Below, one piece after another: positions 63,363 to 64,000 of a stretch of 64,000 nt of DNA. The position numbers were made by a program, and so were the translations under genes. The first letter of the stretch is position 1. Every line of letters begins with the position of its first letter. The notes below the pieces were generated by a model. That model was not told the origin of the DNA and did no database searches. It worked only from the letters and a program-made list of their open reading frames with translations. Source of the stretch: Natrinema sp031626495 (lineage in GTDB: Archaea > Halobacteriota > Halobacteria > Halobacteriales > Natrialbaceae). The stretch covers positions 399,436 to 463,435 of the forward strand of contig NZ_JAMQOJ010000006.1 of the NCBI RefSeq assembly GCF_031626495.1, written 5' to 3'.

Positions 63363-64000
63363 ATGACAGATGAGTTATTTATAACCAGCGACGAAACTAA
63401 CGGACTCGCGACACCGGCCGAATACGTCGACGCCGTCCACGACGGCTACCGCCAGCGCGGCGACGGCGCACCGGCGCTGCCGCGACAGACTATCCACCGC
63501 GAGAGTCCCGACGGGGAACTCACGCACTACTCGGCCATTCTCCCCGAGACGGGTGCGATGGGCGGTTACATGTACACGTTAGGTTTTGCCGGGCCCGACG
63601 CTTGGTTCGTGACGCCGGTGTTCGACGCCGAGAGCGGCGCACCCCTCGCGCTCATCGACGGAGCGAGCATGAACCCGTTCAAGACCGGCGCGGCCGGTGC
63701 CGTCGCCGTCGACGCGCTCGCGCGAGACGACGCGAGTACGGTTAGACTCATCGGCAGCGGCGCGCAGGCCCGCGGACAGCTCCACGCCACCGCGACCGTC
63801 CGCGATCTCGAGTCGGTCCGGGTCTTCTCGCCGACCCCCGAGAACCGGGCGGCGTTCGCCGCGGAATTCGACGATCACCTCGAGGCGGCAGTCGAGTCGG
63901 TCGACTCGAGTGCGGCCGCTGTCTCGGGCGCGGACGTCGTAATCACGGCGACGACGGCCGCCGATCCGGTGTTCGATGGCGACGACCTCCAGCCCGGGAC
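63363..64000 (+). CDS. ornithine cyclodeaminase / alanine dehydrogenase family protein (partial)
   Basis: An open frame from the ATG at 63363 to the right edge (212 codons), so the C-terminus is missing. The family pattern is clear: PRQTIHRESPDG, the conserved lysine in GASMNPFKTGAAGAVAVDAL, then the Rossmann motif LIGSGAQARGQLHA and VVITATTAADPVF. Members include ornithine cyclodeaminase, archaeal alanine dehydrogenase, ketimine reductase and mu-crystallin, so the substrate is open. TATA-like cttttatg lies 28 bases upstream. It is GC-rich compared with the IS debris before it. Confidence 0.88.
   Translation, partial: MTDELFITSDETNGLATPAEYVDAVHDGYRQRGDGAPALPRQTIHRESPDGELTHYSAILPETGAMGGYMYTLGFAGPDAWFVTPVFDAESGAPLALIDGASMNPFKTGAAGAVAVDALARDDASTVRLIGSGAQARGQLHATATVRDLESVRVFSPTPENRAAFAAEFDDHLEAAVESVDSSAAAVSGADVVITATTAADPVFDGDDLQPG

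Noticed and set aside
1..64000. CRISPR arrays, tRNA or rRNA genes
   Set aside because: No regularly spaced repeats and no recognisable tRNA or rRNA sequence were seen on reading through; a covariance-model search would settle tRNAs and small RNAs.

Overview
The window reads as haloarchaeal DNA, most like the Natrialba/Haloterrigena/Natrinema group (inference; no 16S rRNA is present). Proteins are strongly acidic. Many genes are leaderless, with a TATA-like box about 25-30 bases before the start codon. Exported binding proteins carry a twin-arginine motif plus a lipobox. RdfA, archaeal SMC-like, Tfx and S17e-like proteins are present. No tRNA, rRNA or CRISPR array was seen.

Layout. 1-6.2 kb: a COG0402 amidohydrolase running off the left edge, two S17e-like small proteins, and a tungstate/molybdate ABC transporter (wtpABC) divergent from a Tfx regulator. 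6.2-11 kb: a hidden small gene with a strong ribosome binding site, a tyrosine integrase, msrA, and about 2.5 kb of mostly gene-free, partly decayed DNA. 11-24 kb: an IclR regulator, a NicX-type ring-cleaving dioxygenase, two HSL-type hydrolases, an amidase-like protein without its nucleophile, two aminotransferases, indoleamine 2,3-dioxygenase, serB and serA. 24-34 kb: a complete branched-chain/aromatic-type ABC transporter (livKGFHM), pdxS, an orphan trpB and ppsA. 35-44 kb: a second copy of the IclR gene, two tiny genes, a NuoF-like/FdhA formate dehydrogenase pair and a tungsten aldehyde oxidoreductase homologue that lacks its Fe-S cysteines. 44.8-57.4 kb: an SSS symporter, a Cys-rich small protein, a BphB-like dihydrodiol dehydrogenase, a VOC protein, Rieske oxygenase alpha and beta subunits, an unknown 151-aa protein, an alpha/beta hydrolase, a ThDP enzyme, a second NicX copy, aspartate dehydrogenase, an EamA exporter and an extradiol-type VOC dioxygenase. 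57.4-64 kb: rdfA and an SMC-like gene, a patchwork of IS6-family fragments and broken genes, and an ornithine cyclodeaminase/alanine dehydrogenase-family gene running off the right edge.

How it may work together (inference). The gene content fits catabolism of tryptophan or a related N-heteroaromatic compound. Indoleamine dioxygenase and a hydrolase would give kynurenine, and an aminotransferase would give kynurenate. The Rieske oxygenase, cis-dihydrodiol dehydrogenase and an extradiol enzyme would then open the benzenoid ring, as in the classical kynurenate (quinoline) pathway of Pseudomonas. The NicX-type enzymes would open the remaining dihydroxypyridine. The wtp transporter could supply W or Mo to the formate dehydrogenase and the aldehyde oxidoreductase homologue. 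Near-identical copies of both the IclR gene and the nicX-like gene show recent duplication and rearrangement inside this accessory region.
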